Under the pieces are notes generated by a model, which was not told where the DNA came from, did not search any database, and worked only from the letters and a program-made list of their open reading frames with translations. The position numbers and the translations under genes are program-made. Positions 49,735-58,472 of a stretch of 58,524 nucleotides of DNA are shown here, in pieces. Position 1 is the stretch's first letter, and each line of letters starts with the position of its first letter. Source of the DNA: an uncultured Mediterranea sp. (GTDB lineage: Bacteria > Bacteroidota > Bacteroidia > Bacteroidales > Bacteroidaceae); the NCBI GenBank assembly GCA_945831575.1, contig CAMACX010000016.1, forward strand, positions 1-58,524, written 5' to 3'.

Positions 49735-50664
49735 ATGACGATTAGCGACGAAAAAAAACGGGAGAGGGCGATTTACCGCGTCACGCTGACAGGCAGCGTG
49801 GTGAATCTGTTGTTGCTGGTCTTCAAGTTTGCCGCAGGCATACTGGGACATAGTGCAGCCATGATGGCTGATGCGGTGCATTCGCTATCCGACTTTGCTA
49901 CCGACCTTATCGTGATGGCCTTTGTGCGCATCTCCTCGAAGCCCGAGGACGAATGTCATGCCTACGGTCACGGGAAGTATGAGACGTTGGCCACGGCCAT
50001 CATCGGTACTGTGCTCTTTGGTGTGGCGGTGGGTATCTTCTGGAATGGCTTGCATGCCATCTACGATGTGATATGCGGGCAGGAGTTGCCTCAGCCAGAG
50101 ATGCTGGCGCTGGTAGCTGCCCTGCTGTCAGTTGCACTGAAGGAGTGGGTCTATCGCTACACCATCCGTGTGGGCAAGCAGGTGAGGTCGGCTGCCGTGG
50201 TAGCCAACGCCTGGCATCATCGCAGCGATGCACTCTCCTCGATAGGTACCACAGTAGGTATCGGTGGGGCGGTGCTGCTGGGCAGCTACTGGACTTTGCT
50301 TGACCCACTGGCTGCCGTGGTGGTGAGTCTCTTCATCGCCCGCGTATCGGTGAAGCTGCTGGTGCCCTGCGTGGATGAGTTGCTGGAGAAGTCGCTCTCG
50401 CCCGAAGTGGAGGAGACTATCCGGGGTATCATCCTGAAAGAGCCTGGGGTGAGTCAGCCCCATCACTTGCGTACCCGCCGCATCGGCAATGCCGTCGCCA
50501 TCGAGGTGCATATCCGCATGGAGGGCTCTCTGCCGCTGACTCAGGCTCACGAGGCCGCCTCAAGTATTGAGCGTCAGCTCAAGCAGCAGTTTGGTCCCAA
50601 CACCTTCGTCAGCATCCATGTGGAACCGCTGAAAACAGCTACAAGTGGGAACCCTAATCAGTAA
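49735..50664 (+). CDS. Cation diffusion facilitator (CDF) transporter
   Basis: A 309-residue inner membrane antiporter that exports divalent metal (Zn, Fe, Mn or similar) in exchange for protons. The metal-site helices show MMADAVHSLSDFATD (Asp46, His49, Asp53, Asp57) and AWHHRSDALSSIG with its HxxxD. Six membrane helices are evident, followed by a cytosolic C-terminal domain (ISLSPEVEETIRGIILKEPGV-like and VAIEVHIRMEGSLPL). Length fits. The metal cannot be read with confidence. Followed after 20 bp by the epimerase gene. Confidence 0.94.
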   Translation: MTISDEKKRERAIYRVTLTGSVVNLLLLVFKFAAGILGHSAAMMADAVHSLSDFATDLIVMAFVRISSKPEDECHAYGHGKYETLATAIIGTVLFGVAVGIFWNGLHAIYDVICGQELPQPEMLALVAALLSVALKEWVYRYTIRVGKQVRSAAVVANAWHHRSDALSSIGTTVGIGGAVLLGSYWTLLDPLAAVVVSLFIARVSVKLLVPCVDELLEKSLSPEVEETIRGIILKEPGVSQPHHLRTRRIGNAVAIEVHIRMEGSLPLTQAHEAASSIERQLKQQFGPNTFVSIHVEPLKTATSGNPNQ

Positions 50665-50684
50665 ACACTAATCACTAAAAGAAG

Positions 50685-51704
50685 ATGCAACCAACACCTA
50701 GTATATTGATTACCGGAGCCAGTGGATTCATTGGTAGTTTCCTTGTGGAGGAGGCAGTGAAGCGTGGCTTTGAGACCTATGCGGCCATCCGCTCCACCAG
50801 CAGCCGGGCCTACCTGCAGGATGCCCGTATCCACCTCGTTGAGCTCGACATGGCCCATCCTGCACAGCTGGAGCAGCAACTCCTTGCGCAGGCAGAGCAG
50901 AACGGAGGAGCCTTTGACTACGTGGTACACTGCGCCGGAGTGACCAAATGTATCAACCCGGCTGACTTTGAGCGGGTCAACTGCCAGCAGACCCGCACGC
51001 TGGTCGATACGCTCATCCGCCTCGGTCAGATGCCGCGTCAGTTCCTCTTTGTCAGCACCCTGAGTATCTTCGGCCCTATCCACGAACAGGATTACACCCC
51101 GATTACCGAGCAGGATACGCCTTGTCCTAATACGGCTTATGGCAAGAGTAAACTCCATGCTGAGCAATACCTGCAGTCGCTGCCGCAGCTGCCCTACGTC
51201 ATCTTCCGTCCCACGGGAGTCTATGGCCCGCGCGAAAAGGACTATTTCCTTATGGCCCGCTCCATCAAGCAGCATGTCGATTTTGCCGCCGGCTTCCGTC
51301 GTCAGGACCTCACCTTCGTCTATGTGAAGGATGTGGTGCAGGCCGTTTTTCTGGCTATCGACAAGGGGGTGACGCGCAGGGCCTACTTCTTGGCTGACGG
51401 CTGTGTCTATCCCAGCCGTACCTTCAGCGACCTGCTTCGCCGCGAGCTGGGCAACCCCATCGTGATTCGCTTCAAGAGCCCGCTCTGGTTGCTCAAGCTG
51501 ATCTGCACCACCGCCGGATGGATAGCCGCCCGCAGGGGTACCACTAGCACCCTCAATCCCGATAAGTATCGCATAATGAAACAACGCAACTGGCAATGTG
51601 ACATCTCCCCAGCCGTCAAGGAGTTGGGCTATCGCCCCGACTACAACCTCGAACGTGGCGTGAAGGAGACCGTAGCTTGGTATAAACAACAACAATGGCT
51701 CTAA
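50685..51704 (+). CDS. NAD-dependent epimerase/dehydratase (extended SDR)
   Basis: A 339-residue extended short-chain dehydrogenase. NAD(P) site GASGFIG at 11-17; catalytic Ser124, Tyr152 and Lys156 (AYGKSK). The C-terminal substrate part (RRAYFLADGCVYPSRTFSDLL) resembles members acting on steroid- or lipid-like alcohols rather than sugar nucleotides, but that is a weak hint. Its 3' end overlaps the PAP2 gene by 10 bp, so the two are translated together, and a shared lipid-related pathway is likely (inference). Confidence 0.88.
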   Translation: MQPTPSILITGASGFIGSFLVEEAVKRGFETYAAIRSTSSRAYLQDARIHLVELDMAHPAQLEQQLLAQAEQNGGAFDYVVHCAGVTKCINPADFERVNCQQTRTLVDTLIRLGQMPRQFLFVSTLSIFGPIHEQDYTPITEQDTPCPNTAYGKSKLHAEQYLQSLPQLPYVIFRPTGVYGPREKDYFLMARSIKQHVDFAAGFRRQDLTFVYVKDVVQAVFLAIDKGVTRRAYFLADGCVYPSRTFSDLLRRELGNPIVIRFKSPLWLLKLICTTAGWIAARRGTTSTLNPDKYRIMKQRNWQCDISPAVKELGYRPDYNLERGVKETVAWYKQQQWL

Positions 51705-52672
51705 ATCTATTTAAAATAACCGACGAGGGCAAAGGACTCTTTGCCGTAGAGAAGATTTCGCTCCTCTACAATCTCCTCACGTCTATCCTGATAGTCTGCC
51801 TCTACGGCGAGATGGACCACCCGGGGCAGATGTTGATAGACCGTGTCTGCCTGGCAGCTCTCACCTTCGTGCTGATGTACCTCTACCGGCTGGCCCCTTG
51901 TAAGCTGACCGCCTTTGTGCGTGTGGCGATACAGATGTCGCTCCTCTCTTACTGGTACCCCGACACCTTCGAGTTTAACCGCGTCTTTCCCAACCTCGAC
52001 CACCTCTTTGCCTCCGCCGAGCAATGGCTATGCGGTGGACAGCCTGCTGTGTGGTTTTCGCTCCGTTACCCTCAGCTGTGGATCAGTGAGGCACTCAATA
52101 TGGGTTACTTCTGCTATTATCCGATGATTCTCGTGGTGGTGGTGTGGTACTTCCTCAACCGCTTTGACCTCTTCGAGAAGGTCTCGTTTGTGGTGGTATG
52201 CGGCTTCTTTATCTATTACCTCTTTTATATCTTTGTTCCCGTAGCCGGTCCGCAGTTCTACTTTCCGGCCATTGGCATGGACCGCGTGCTGCAGGGTAGT
52301 TTCCCCTCGATAGGCGACTACTTCCACCACCATCAGGAGCTACTCCCCGGCCCGGGCGATGCGCACGGTTTCTTCTACAGCCTGGTGGAACACTCGCAGG
52401 AGGTGGGCGAACGACCCACTGCGGCCTTCCCCTCCTCGCACGTAGGCATGAGCACCATCCTGATGATCATGGCCTGGCGAGGCAGCAAGCGGCTCTTCGG
52501 CATCCTGCTGCCCTTCTACCTGCTGCTCTGCTGCGCCACGGTCTATATCCAGGCGCATTACCTGATTGATGCCCTGGCCGGATTCATCTCAGCCTTTGGC
52601 ATCTATATCGTGGTGACGTGGATGTACAAGCGCTGGTTTGCCACCCCGCTTTACCTATCCCATACTCTCTAG
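51695..52672 (+). CDS. PAP2-family membrane phosphatase or phospholipid transferase
   Basis: A 325-residue membrane protein with about six hydrophobic segments. The PAP2 signature is present in the form used by Aur1/Ipt1-like (PAP2_3) enzymes: AAFPSSHVGMS and then QAHYLIDALAG, carrying the two catalytic histidines and an aspartate. Such proteins transfer phospho-head groups to ceramide or dephosphorylate lipids. Bacteroidales make sphingolipids, so a phosphosphingolipid synthase is possible; a plain lipid phosphatase is the alternative. It overlaps the SDR gene by 10 bp and runs 18 bp into the 3' end of the convergent dus gene. Confidence 0.85.
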   Translation: MALNLFKITDEGKGLFAVEKISLLYNLLTSILIVCLYGEMDHPGQMLIDRVCLAALTFVLMYLYRLAPCKLTAFVRVAIQMSLLSYWYPDTFEFNRVFPNLDHLFASAEQWLCGGQPAVWFSLRYPQLWISEALNMGYFCYYPMILVVVVWYFLNRFDLFEKVSFVVVCGFFIYYLFYIFVPVAGPQFYFPAIGMDRVLQGSFPSIGDYFHHHQELLPGPGDAHGFFYSLVEHSQEVGERPTAAFPSSHVGMSTILMIMAWRGSKRLFGILLPFYLLLCCATVYIQAHYLIDALAGFISAFGIYIVVTWMYKRWFATPLYLSHTL

Positions 52673-53638
52673 GGGAAGCGTCTCGAAGATGCGGTACAAC
52701 TCCTCCTTCGTCTCGGCACGCAGCATGGCGATGCGGGTGTCGCGGAAGTTGGGAATGCCCTTGAAGAGGGGACTGGCTGCCAGATGGCGACGCACATGGA
52801 GTATGCCCCGGCGCTCGTCGAGCAGGCGCACACTGTCCTCCACCTGTTGCCGCAACACGTCCAAGCGCCACTGGGCAGACAGCGGGGGAAGCAACTCGCC
52901 CGTAGTGAGGTAATGCTTCACCTCCTTGAAGACCCAGGGGCGGCCAAAGCTGGCACGACCTATCATGATGCCATCCACTCCATAGCGGTCGAAGCACTCG
53001 CGGGCGCGTTCGGCTGTGGTGACATCGCCGTTGCCGATGATGGGGATGTGCATACGGGGATTGTTTTTCACTTCACCAATCAGGGTCCAGTCGGCCTCGC
53101 CCGTGTACATCTGTGCCCGGGTGCGCCCATGGATGGTCAACCCCTGGATGCCGCAGTCCTGCAGTTGCTCGGCCAAATCGACAATCACCTTGTGGCTCTC
53201 ATCCCATCCCAGTCGGGTCTTCACCGTAACGGGTACCTGCACCGCATCGACCACGGCACGGGTTATCTCCAGCATCAAGGGGATGTTCTGTAGCATCCCT
53301 GCCCCGGCCCCTTTGCCTGCCACGCGCTTCACAGGGCACCCAAAGTTCAGGTCAAGCACATCGGGCCTGGCCTGCTCCACGATACGGGCCGCCTCCACCA
53401 TGGTCGCTACGTCGCGCCCGTAGATCTGGATGGCTACAGGCCGTTCCTCATCGCTGATGCGCAACTTCTGCTCCGTCTTCGTCACCGAGCGGATCAGTGC
53501 ATCGGCCGAGACAAACTCCGTATAGACCATATCGGCCCCGAACCGCTTGCACATCAAGCGGAAGGCAGGGTCGGTCACATCCTCCATTGGTGCCAGAAGT
53601 ACCGCCTCACGGGGCAGCTCCACATTTCCTATTTTCAT
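52655..53638 (-). CDS. dusB: tRNA-dihydrouridine synthase, DusB type
   Basis: Reduces uridine to dihydrouridine in tRNA with FMN and NADPH. I start at 53638 (MKIGNVELPREAVLLAPMEDVTD), giving 327 residues; the open frame upstream crosses the divergent promoter region. LAPMEDVTDPAFR is the N-terminal FMN strand, Cys101 in NFGCPVKRV is the catalytic cysteine, and IHGRTRAQMYTG and GNGDV follow as in all Dus. The bacterial DusB-type is the usual single Dus of Bacteroidetes; the subfamily call is by likeness. Confidence 0.93.
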   Translation of the reverse strand: MKIGNVELPREAVLLAPMEDVTDPAFRLMCKRFGADMVYTEFVSADALIRSVTKTEQKLRISDEERPVAIQIYGRDVATMVEAARIVEQARPDVLDLNFGCPVKRVAGKGAGAGMLQNIPLMLEITRAVVDAVQVPVTVKTRLGWDESHKVIVDLAEQLQDCGIQGLTIHGRTRAQMYTGEADWTLIGEVKNNPRMHIPIIGNGDVTTAERARECFDRYGVDGIMIGRASFGRPWVFKEVKHYLTTGELLPPLSAQWRLDVLRQQVEDSVRLLDERRGILHVRRHLAASPLFKGIPNFRDTRIAMLRAETKEELYRIFETLPLESMG

Positions 53639-53682
53639 CTGTCGTTTTCTTCCTTTTGGGGTGAATATGCACAATTGCGGCG

Positions 53683-53731
53683 CAAAAGTAGTAAAAGAGG
53701 TTGGGATTTTAAATAATTCATTGTACTTTTG
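53683..53731. promoter_or_regulatory. Back-to-back promoters for dusB and the U32 peptidase
   Basis: Minus strand TACTTTTG at 53690-53683 serves dusB; plus strand TACTTTTG at 53724-53731 serves the U32 gene, with TTGG at 53701-53704 as its -33 box (19-bp spacer). The two polymerase footprints overlap, so the promoters may compete. Confidence 0.65.
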
Positions 53732-53747
53732 CCGAAAAAGATACGGA

Positions 53748-55025
53748 ATGACCACACATCGCATAGAAGATTTTGAAATCATGGCCCCTGTGGGGAGCCG
53801 TGAATCGCTTGCCGCTGCCATCCAGGCGGGGGCTGACAGCATCTACTTTGGCATCGAAAACCTCAATATGAGGGCCCGTTCGGCCAACACCTTTACCATT
53901 GATGACCTCAAGGAGATAGCCCGGACCTGTGAGGCGCACGGCATGAAGAGCTACCTGACGGTGAATACCATCATCTACGACACCGACCTGCCACTGATGC
54001 GTACCATCATCGACGCAGCCAAGGCAGCCGGCATCTCGGCCGTGATTGCTGCCGATGTGGCAGTGATGAACTACGCCCGGCAGATAGGCCAGGAGGTACA
54101 CCTCAGCACACAGCTCAACATCAGCAACGTAGAGGCTCTGCGCTTCTATGCACAGTTTGCCGACGTGGTGGTGCTGGCTCGTGAGCTCAATCTGGAGCAG
54201 GTGGCTGAGATACACCGTCACATCGTGGAGGAGCAAATCTGTGGTCCCTCGGGAGCGCCCCTGCGCATCGAGATGTTCTGCCACGGTGCACTCTGCATGG
54301 CCGTGAGCGGCAAGTGCTACCTCTCGCTGCATGAGATGAACCATTCGGCCAACCGAGGGGCCTGTATGCAGGTGTGCCGCCGCTCCTATGTGGTGCGCGA
54401 CAAGGAGACCGACGTGGAGCTGGAGGTGGATAACCAATACATTATGTCGCCCAAGGACCTGAAGACCATCCACTTCATGAACAAGATGATGGATGCTGGG
54501 GTACGGGTGTTCAAGATTGAGGGACGTGCCCGCGGTCCGGAGTACGTTCGAACGGTGGCCGAATGCTATAAGGAGGCGGTCCGAGCCTATGTAGAGGGCA
54601 CGTTTACCGACGAGAAGATTGCCCGGTGGAACGAGCGGCTGGCCACGGTCTTCAACCGAGGCTTCTGGGATGGCTACTATCTGGGTCAGCGCCTGGGCGA
54701 ATGGACCAAGAATTACGGCTCGGCAGCTACGGAGCGTAAGATTTACGTGGGTAAGGGCATCCGCTACTTCTCCAACCTGGGTGTGGCCGAGTTTCTGGTA
54801 GAGGCTGCCGAAATCAGTGTGGGCGATAAACTGCTCATCACCGGTCCCACGACCGGCGCAGAATTTGTCACGCTGGAGGAGGCCCGTGTCGATCTCAAGC
54901 CCGTGCAGACGGTACACAAAGGAGAACATTTCTCGATGAAGTCGGTCAAGATCCGTCCCAGCGACAAGCTTTACAAGCTGGTCAGCACCGATGAGTTGAA
55001 GCGGTTCAAGGGGCTGATTGAGTGA
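53748..55025 (+). CDS. U32-family peptidase-like protein (RNA hydroxylation type)
   Basis: A 425-residue U32 family protein. The E. coli members act in tRNA and rRNA hydroxylation, so an RNA modification role is more likely than collagen cleavage. I start at 53748, the first Met after the promoter (MTTHRIEDFEIMAPVGSRESL); the frame is open further upstream. The barrel shows QAGADSIYFGIENLNMRARS and SYLTVNTIIYD. The metal or cluster region has FCHGALCMAVSGKCYLS and NRGACMQVCRRSY, which carry four conserved cysteines. FKIEGRARGPEYVRTV is the last family block. Confidence 0.92.
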   Translation: MTTHRIEDFEIMAPVGSRESLAAAIQAGADSIYFGIENLNMRARSANTFTIDDLKEIARTCEAHGMKSYLTVNTIIYDTDLPLMRTIIDAAKAAGISAVIAADVAVMNYARQIGQEVHLSTQLNISNVEALRFYAQFADVVVLARELNLEQVAEIHRHIVEEQICGPSGAPLRIEMFCHGALCMAVSGKCYLSLHEMNHSANRGACMQVCRRSYVVRDKETDVELEVDNQYIMSPKDLKTIHFMNKMMDAGVRVFKIEGRARGPEYVRTVAECYKEAVRAYVEGTFTDEKIARWNERLATVFNRGFWDGYYLGQRLGEWTKNYGSAATERKIYVGKGIRYFSNLGVAEFLVEAAEISVGDKLLITGPTTGAEFVTLEEARVDLKPVQTVHKGEHFSMKSVKIRPSDKLYKLVSTDELKRFKGLIE

Positions 55026-55074
55026 TTAGTGATGAATGTTTAGTGATTAGTGATGAATAAAAACTCAAAACAAT

Positions 55075-55377
55075 ATGCTGAAACACGTTGTCATGTGGCG
55101 CTTCGTGGAGGGCGCCGAAGGAAAAAGCCGTAGTGAACATGCCCAATGGATGAAAGAACATCTGGAGGCCTTGGTGGGCGTGGTGCCCGAAATTCGTGCC
55201 CTGGAGGTGGGCATCGACTGCAACAGGGGAGCCGCGGCTTATGATGCGGTGCTTATCTCACTCTTTGACGATGCCGAGGCGCTGAAGCGTTATAAGAACC
55301 ACCCTGCTCACCAGGCCATCAGCACCCATTGCAAGCAGGTGAGGGAGAGCCGCACGGTGGTCGATTATGAAGTGTGA
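55075..55377 (+). CDS. Dabb-domain (stress-responsive A/B barrel) protein
   Basis: A 100-residue single Dabb domain: MLKHVVMWRF at the first strand, a long helix, LEVGIDCNRGAAAYDAVLISLFDD, and NHPAHQAI..HCKQV at the last helix. These small ferredoxin-like dimers are widespread, with unknown substrate in bacteria. It follows the U32 gene by 50 bp of GTGATTAGTGATGAAT word repeats and precedes the thioesterase gene by 23 bp. Confidence 0.88.
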   Translation: MLKHVVMWRFVEGAEGKSRSEHAQWMKEHLEALVGVVPEIRALEVGIDCNRGAAAYDAVLISLFDDAEALKRYKNHPAHQAISTHCKQVRESRTVVDYEV

Positions 55378-55400
55378 TTCCTTATTATATAAATAGCAAG

Positions 55401-55811
55401 ATGGAGAAATACATTCACGAACTGACGATGAAGGTGCGCGACTACGAGTGCGACCTTCAGGGCATTGTCAACAATGCCAACTACCAACACTACCTAGAGC
55501 ATGCACGTCATGAGTTTCTGTTGGGTACAGGCACCAGCTTTGCGGCCCTTCATGAGCAGGGGATAGATGCCGTGGTGGCCCGCATCACCATGGCCTTCAA
55601 GACTCCGCTGAAGAGCGGTGACGAATTTGTCTGCCGCCTGGCCCTCAAGAAGGAGGGCATACGCTACGTCTTCCTGCAGGACATCTTCCGCAAAGCTGAC
55701 AACAAGGTGGTACTCAAGGGTGTGGTTGAGGCCGTGAGCCTCGTCCATGGCCGTCTGGCCGAGAGCCCCGAGCTCAACCAATTGCTCGCCCCCTACTTGC
55801 CTGCCGAGTAA
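55401..55811 (+). CDS. Acyl-CoA thioesterase, 4HBT/YbgC type
   Basis: A 136-residue hotdog thioesterase. I choose ATG at 55401 (MEKYIHELTMKVRDYECDLQGIVNNANYQHYLE), which brings the family motif VRDYECDLQGIVNNANY (with Asp18) close to the N-terminus; a 9-residue longer frame is less likely. Predicted cytosolic acyl-CoA hydrolase. Sits between the Dabb and dprA genes on the same strand. Confidence 0.9.
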   Translation: MEKYIHELTMKVRDYECDLQGIVNNANYQHYLEHARHEFLLGTGTSFAALHEQGIDAVVARITMAFKTPLKSGDEFVCRLALKKEGIRYVFLQDIFRKADNKVVLKGVVEAVSLVHGRLAESPELNQLLAPYLPAE

Positions 55812-55861
55812 GCTCTTATCATCCTATTCACTCAACCGTAACCTCATACAACCCTCAAGCC

Positions 55862-56974
55862 ATGAACCGCGAAGAACAAGTCTGCAGCATTGCCCTTACA
55901 CTGTGCGAAGGCATCGGTCACATTGGAGCCAAGCGCCTGGTAGAGAGCGTAGGCAGCGCCACTGAAGTCTTTGCCCGCCGCAAAGAGTTACCCACACTGA
56001 TTCCCGATGTCCGTCCTGCGGTAATCGAAGCCCTGGACGATAAGGAGGCATTCCGCCGCGCCGAGGAGGAGTTGCAGTTTGCCGAGGCCCACGGCATAGA
56101 GTGCCTCACTTTGAAGGATGAGGCCTATCCCTCGCGTCTGCGTGAGTGCGAGGATGCGCCCATCGTGCTCTTCTTCCAGGGGCATACCGACTTCAACCGG
56201 CTGCATGTAGTGGCCATGGTAGGCACACGCCATGCCACCGACTATGGCTGTGAATTCTGTGCTGAGTTTATCCACGACCTGGCTGCCTGCTGCCCTGATG
56301 CACTCGTCGTAAGCGGACTGGCCTACGGCATCGACATCCACAGCCACCGCGAGGCCCAGCGCAACAACCTCTCCACTGTGGCCGTTCTGGCCCACGGATT
56401 GGACCGCATCTACCCCTATGTACACCGCCATACGGCGCAGGAGATACAGGCTAACGGCGGACTGTTGACCGAATTTCTCACCCATACCAACCCCGACCGT
56501 CAGAACTTCGTGCAGCGCAACCGCATTGTGGCCGGCATCAGCGATGCCATCATCGTGGTGGAGTCGGCCGCCAAGGGAGGTTCGCTCATCACGGCCGGAC
56601 TGGCAGCCGACTACAACCGCGACTGCTTTGCCGTGCCCGGTAGGCGCAACGACACCTTCTCCATGGGGTGCAACCAGCTGATACGTGACAACAAAGCGCA
56701 GATTCTGCTCAATGCAGAAGACTTCGTCAAGGCAATGAACTGGGGTACCCCGAAGCCCCGGGTCAGTCATGTGCAGCGTACGCTTTTCCTCGACTTCACT
56801 CTCGAGGAGGAGCGCATCATCCAGATTCTGACCAAGCGGGGCGACCTCCACATCAATGCCCTGGTGGTGGAGTCGGGTATCCCCATCAACCGCATGAGTG
56901 CCCTGCTCTTCGAACTGGAGATGAAGGGCGTAATCCGTGCCAACGTAGGAGGTTCGTACCATCTGCTGGGGTAA
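55862..56974 (+). CDS. dprA: DNA-processing protein DprA
   Basis: Loads RecA onto incoming single-stranded DNA during transformation and is conserved also in species not known to be competent. The 370 residues hold a SAM/HhH-like N-terminal part, then the Rossmann core: VAMVGTRHATDYG, VVSGLAYGIDIHSHREA, VLAHGLDRIYP, GGLLTEF, NRIVAGISDAIIVVESAAKGGSLITA, and AVPGRRNDTFSMGCNQLI. The C-terminus is a winged-helix domain (about 310-370). All family blocks are present. Confidence 0.96.
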   Translation: MNREEQVCSIALTLCEGIGHIGAKRLVESVGSATEVFARRKELPTLIPDVRPAVIEALDDKEAFRRAEEELQFAEAHGIECLTLKDEAYPSRLRECEDAPIVLFFQGHTDFNRLHVVAMVGTRHATDYGCEFCAEFIHDLAACCPDALVVSGLAYGIDIHSHREAQRNNLSTVAVLAHGLDRIYPYVHRHTAQEIQANGGLLTEFLTHTNPDRQNFVQRNRIVAGISDAIIVVESAAKGGSLITAGLAADYNRDCFAVPGRRNDTFSMGCNQLIRDNKAQILLNAEDFVKAMNWGTPKPRVSHVQRTLFLDFTLEEERIIQILTKRGDLHINALVVESGIPINRMSALLFELEMKGVIRANVGGSYHLLG

Positions 56975-57079
56975 TGGAGAAGATTATTCTACAGGAAAGC
57001 CTTATATTGCCTGGTCGTAGAATGAATTACCTGTTATCTTAGTTGGAGACAGCTGTATTTTCTAAATATTCGCCTGCTG

Positions 57080-57110
57080 TTGGTGGATAGCAATATAACC
57101 TATACCTTTG
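57080..57110 (+). promoter_or_regulatory. Promoter of cysK
   Basis: TTGG at 57080-57083, a 19-bp spacer, then TACCTTTG at 57103-57110, 59 bp before the ATG. The whole dprA-cysK gap of 195 bp holds nothing else I recognise. Confidence 0.65.
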
Positions 57111-57169
57111 CACGCACAATAGAAGCAAAAGAAACAATACAAAGTATAACTAATTAAATAAAAGAAACC

Positions 57170-58102
57170 ATGTCAAAAGTCGCTCAGAGTCTCACCGAAC
57201 TGGTGGGCAACACTCCTCTCCTGGAGATTAACAACTTCGTCAAGAAGCATCAGCTGAAAGCTCGCATCCTGGTCAAGCTGGAGTACTTCAATCCCGCAGG
57301 CAGCGTAAAGGACCGCGTGGCACTGGCCATGATAGAAGATGCCGAACAGCAGGGCCTGCTCCAGCCCGGAGCCACCTTGATAGAGCCTACCAGTGGCAAC
57401 ACGGGAGTAGGACTGGCCTTTGTATCGGCCGCCAAAGGGTATCACCTCATCCTCACTATGCCCGAGACCATGAGCATCGAGCGCCGCACCTTGCTCAAAG
57501 CCCTTGGTGCCGAGTTGGTGCTGACCAGTGGGTCGGAAGGCATGAAGGGAGCCATCGCCAAGGCCGAAGAGCTGAAGCAGCAGATACCCGGCTCACTCAT
57601 CCTACAGCAATTCAACAACCCGGCCAATCCCGCTGCCCATCGCCGCACCACAGGTGAGGAAATCTGGCGCGATACCGAGGGCCAGCTGGATATCTTCGTG
57701 GCAGGTGTAGGCACGGGAGGTACCGTAAGCGGCACGGGCGAAGCATTGAAGGGGCATAATGAAGCAATCAAGATTGTAGCCGTAGAGCCTGCCAGCTCCC
57801 CCGTGCTACAGGGCGGTAATCCCGGTCCGCATAAGATACAGGGTATCGGAGCCGGCTTTGTACCCAACAACTACCACGCCAACGTGGTCGATGAGGTCAT
57901 CGGTATCGAGAACGATGAGGCCATGGAGACCAGCCGCGAACTGGCCCGCACCGAGGGCGTATTGGTAGGCATCTCATCGGGTGCCTCCCTGGCCGCTGCA
58001 GTCCGCCTGGCCCGTCGTGCTGAGAATGTAGGCAAGACCATCGTAGCCCTCCTGCCCGACACCGGTGAGCGCTACCTCTCCACACCGCTCTACAATTTCT
58101 GA
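57170..58102 (+). CDS. cysK: Cysteine synthase A (O-acetylserine sulfhydrylase)
   Basis: Makes L-cysteine from O-acetyl-L-serine and sulfide with pyridoxal phosphate. 310 residues, the expected length. LTELVGNTPLLEI opens the protein, Lys47 in NPAGSVKDR binds the cofactor, TSGNTGVGLAF (about 74-84) is the substrate loop, and GTGGTVSGTGEALK binds the phosphate. SGASLAAAVRLA and LLPDTGERYLSTPLY close it as in CysK. It stands alone between its promoter and a strong terminator. Confidence 0.97.
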   Translation: MSKVAQSLTELVGNTPLLEINNFVKKHQLKARILVKLEYFNPAGSVKDRVALAMIEDAEQQGLLQPGATLIEPTSGNTGVGLAFVSAAKGYHLILTMPETMSIERRTLLKALGAELVLTSGSEGMKGAIAKAEELKQQIPGSLILQQFNNPANPAAHRRTTGEEIWRDTEGQLDIFVAGVGTGGTVSGTGEALKGHNEAIKIVAVEPASSPVLQGGNPGPHKIQGIGAGFVPNNYHANVVDEVIGIENDEAMETSRELARTEGVLVGISSGASLAAAVRLARRAENVGKTIVALLPDTGERYLSTPLYNF

Positions 58103-58169
58103 ACTCGGTAATCAAAATATTTAACAGACTTAACACTAGACTGGCGCATTGGAAGATTGGCCATAGCTC

Positions 58170-58211
58170 GAAGGAGGAGACGCAACCACGCGGTTGTTCG
58201 TCTCCTCCTTC
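58170..58211 (+). terminator. Hairpin terminator of cysK
   Basis: A 12- to 13-bp stem (GAAGGAGGAGACG at 58170-58182 with 58199-58211) and a second inner stem CAACC/GGTTG. The sequence after it (TCTCTATGG) has few T residues, so it may act as a partial or factor-assisted terminator. Confidence 0.65.
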
Positions 58212-58252
58212 TCTATGGTAGGTCAATGGTGAGGCTAAAGTAACTAGGGGGT

Positions 58253-58330
58253 GAACTCGATTTGAACTCGATTTGAACTCGATTTGAACTCGATGAAAAA
58301 TTAGAGATTCATCGACTTCAAATCGAGTTC
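58253..58330. repeat. Four 11-bp tandem repeats followed by an inverted copy
   Basis: GAACTCGATTT repeats at 58253, 58264, 58275 and 58286, an exact 11-bp period. A hairpin then pairs 58281-58297 with 58308-58324 (17 bp, one mismatch), and AAATCGAGTTC at 58320-58330 is an inverted unit. The gap 58103-58472 otherwise holds only the cysK terminator. Confidence 0.8.
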
Positions 58331-58472
58331 AAATCGGCTTCATTACGGAGGAACATTAGAGTCATCCTAGAGGAGGGATAGTGGGACTACAGGGTACCTT
58401 CAGGGTAAACTAGAGTTCAATAGGTCGCAATGAATTAGTAAAATATTCTAACTATTCCAGTCCATTGGATGG

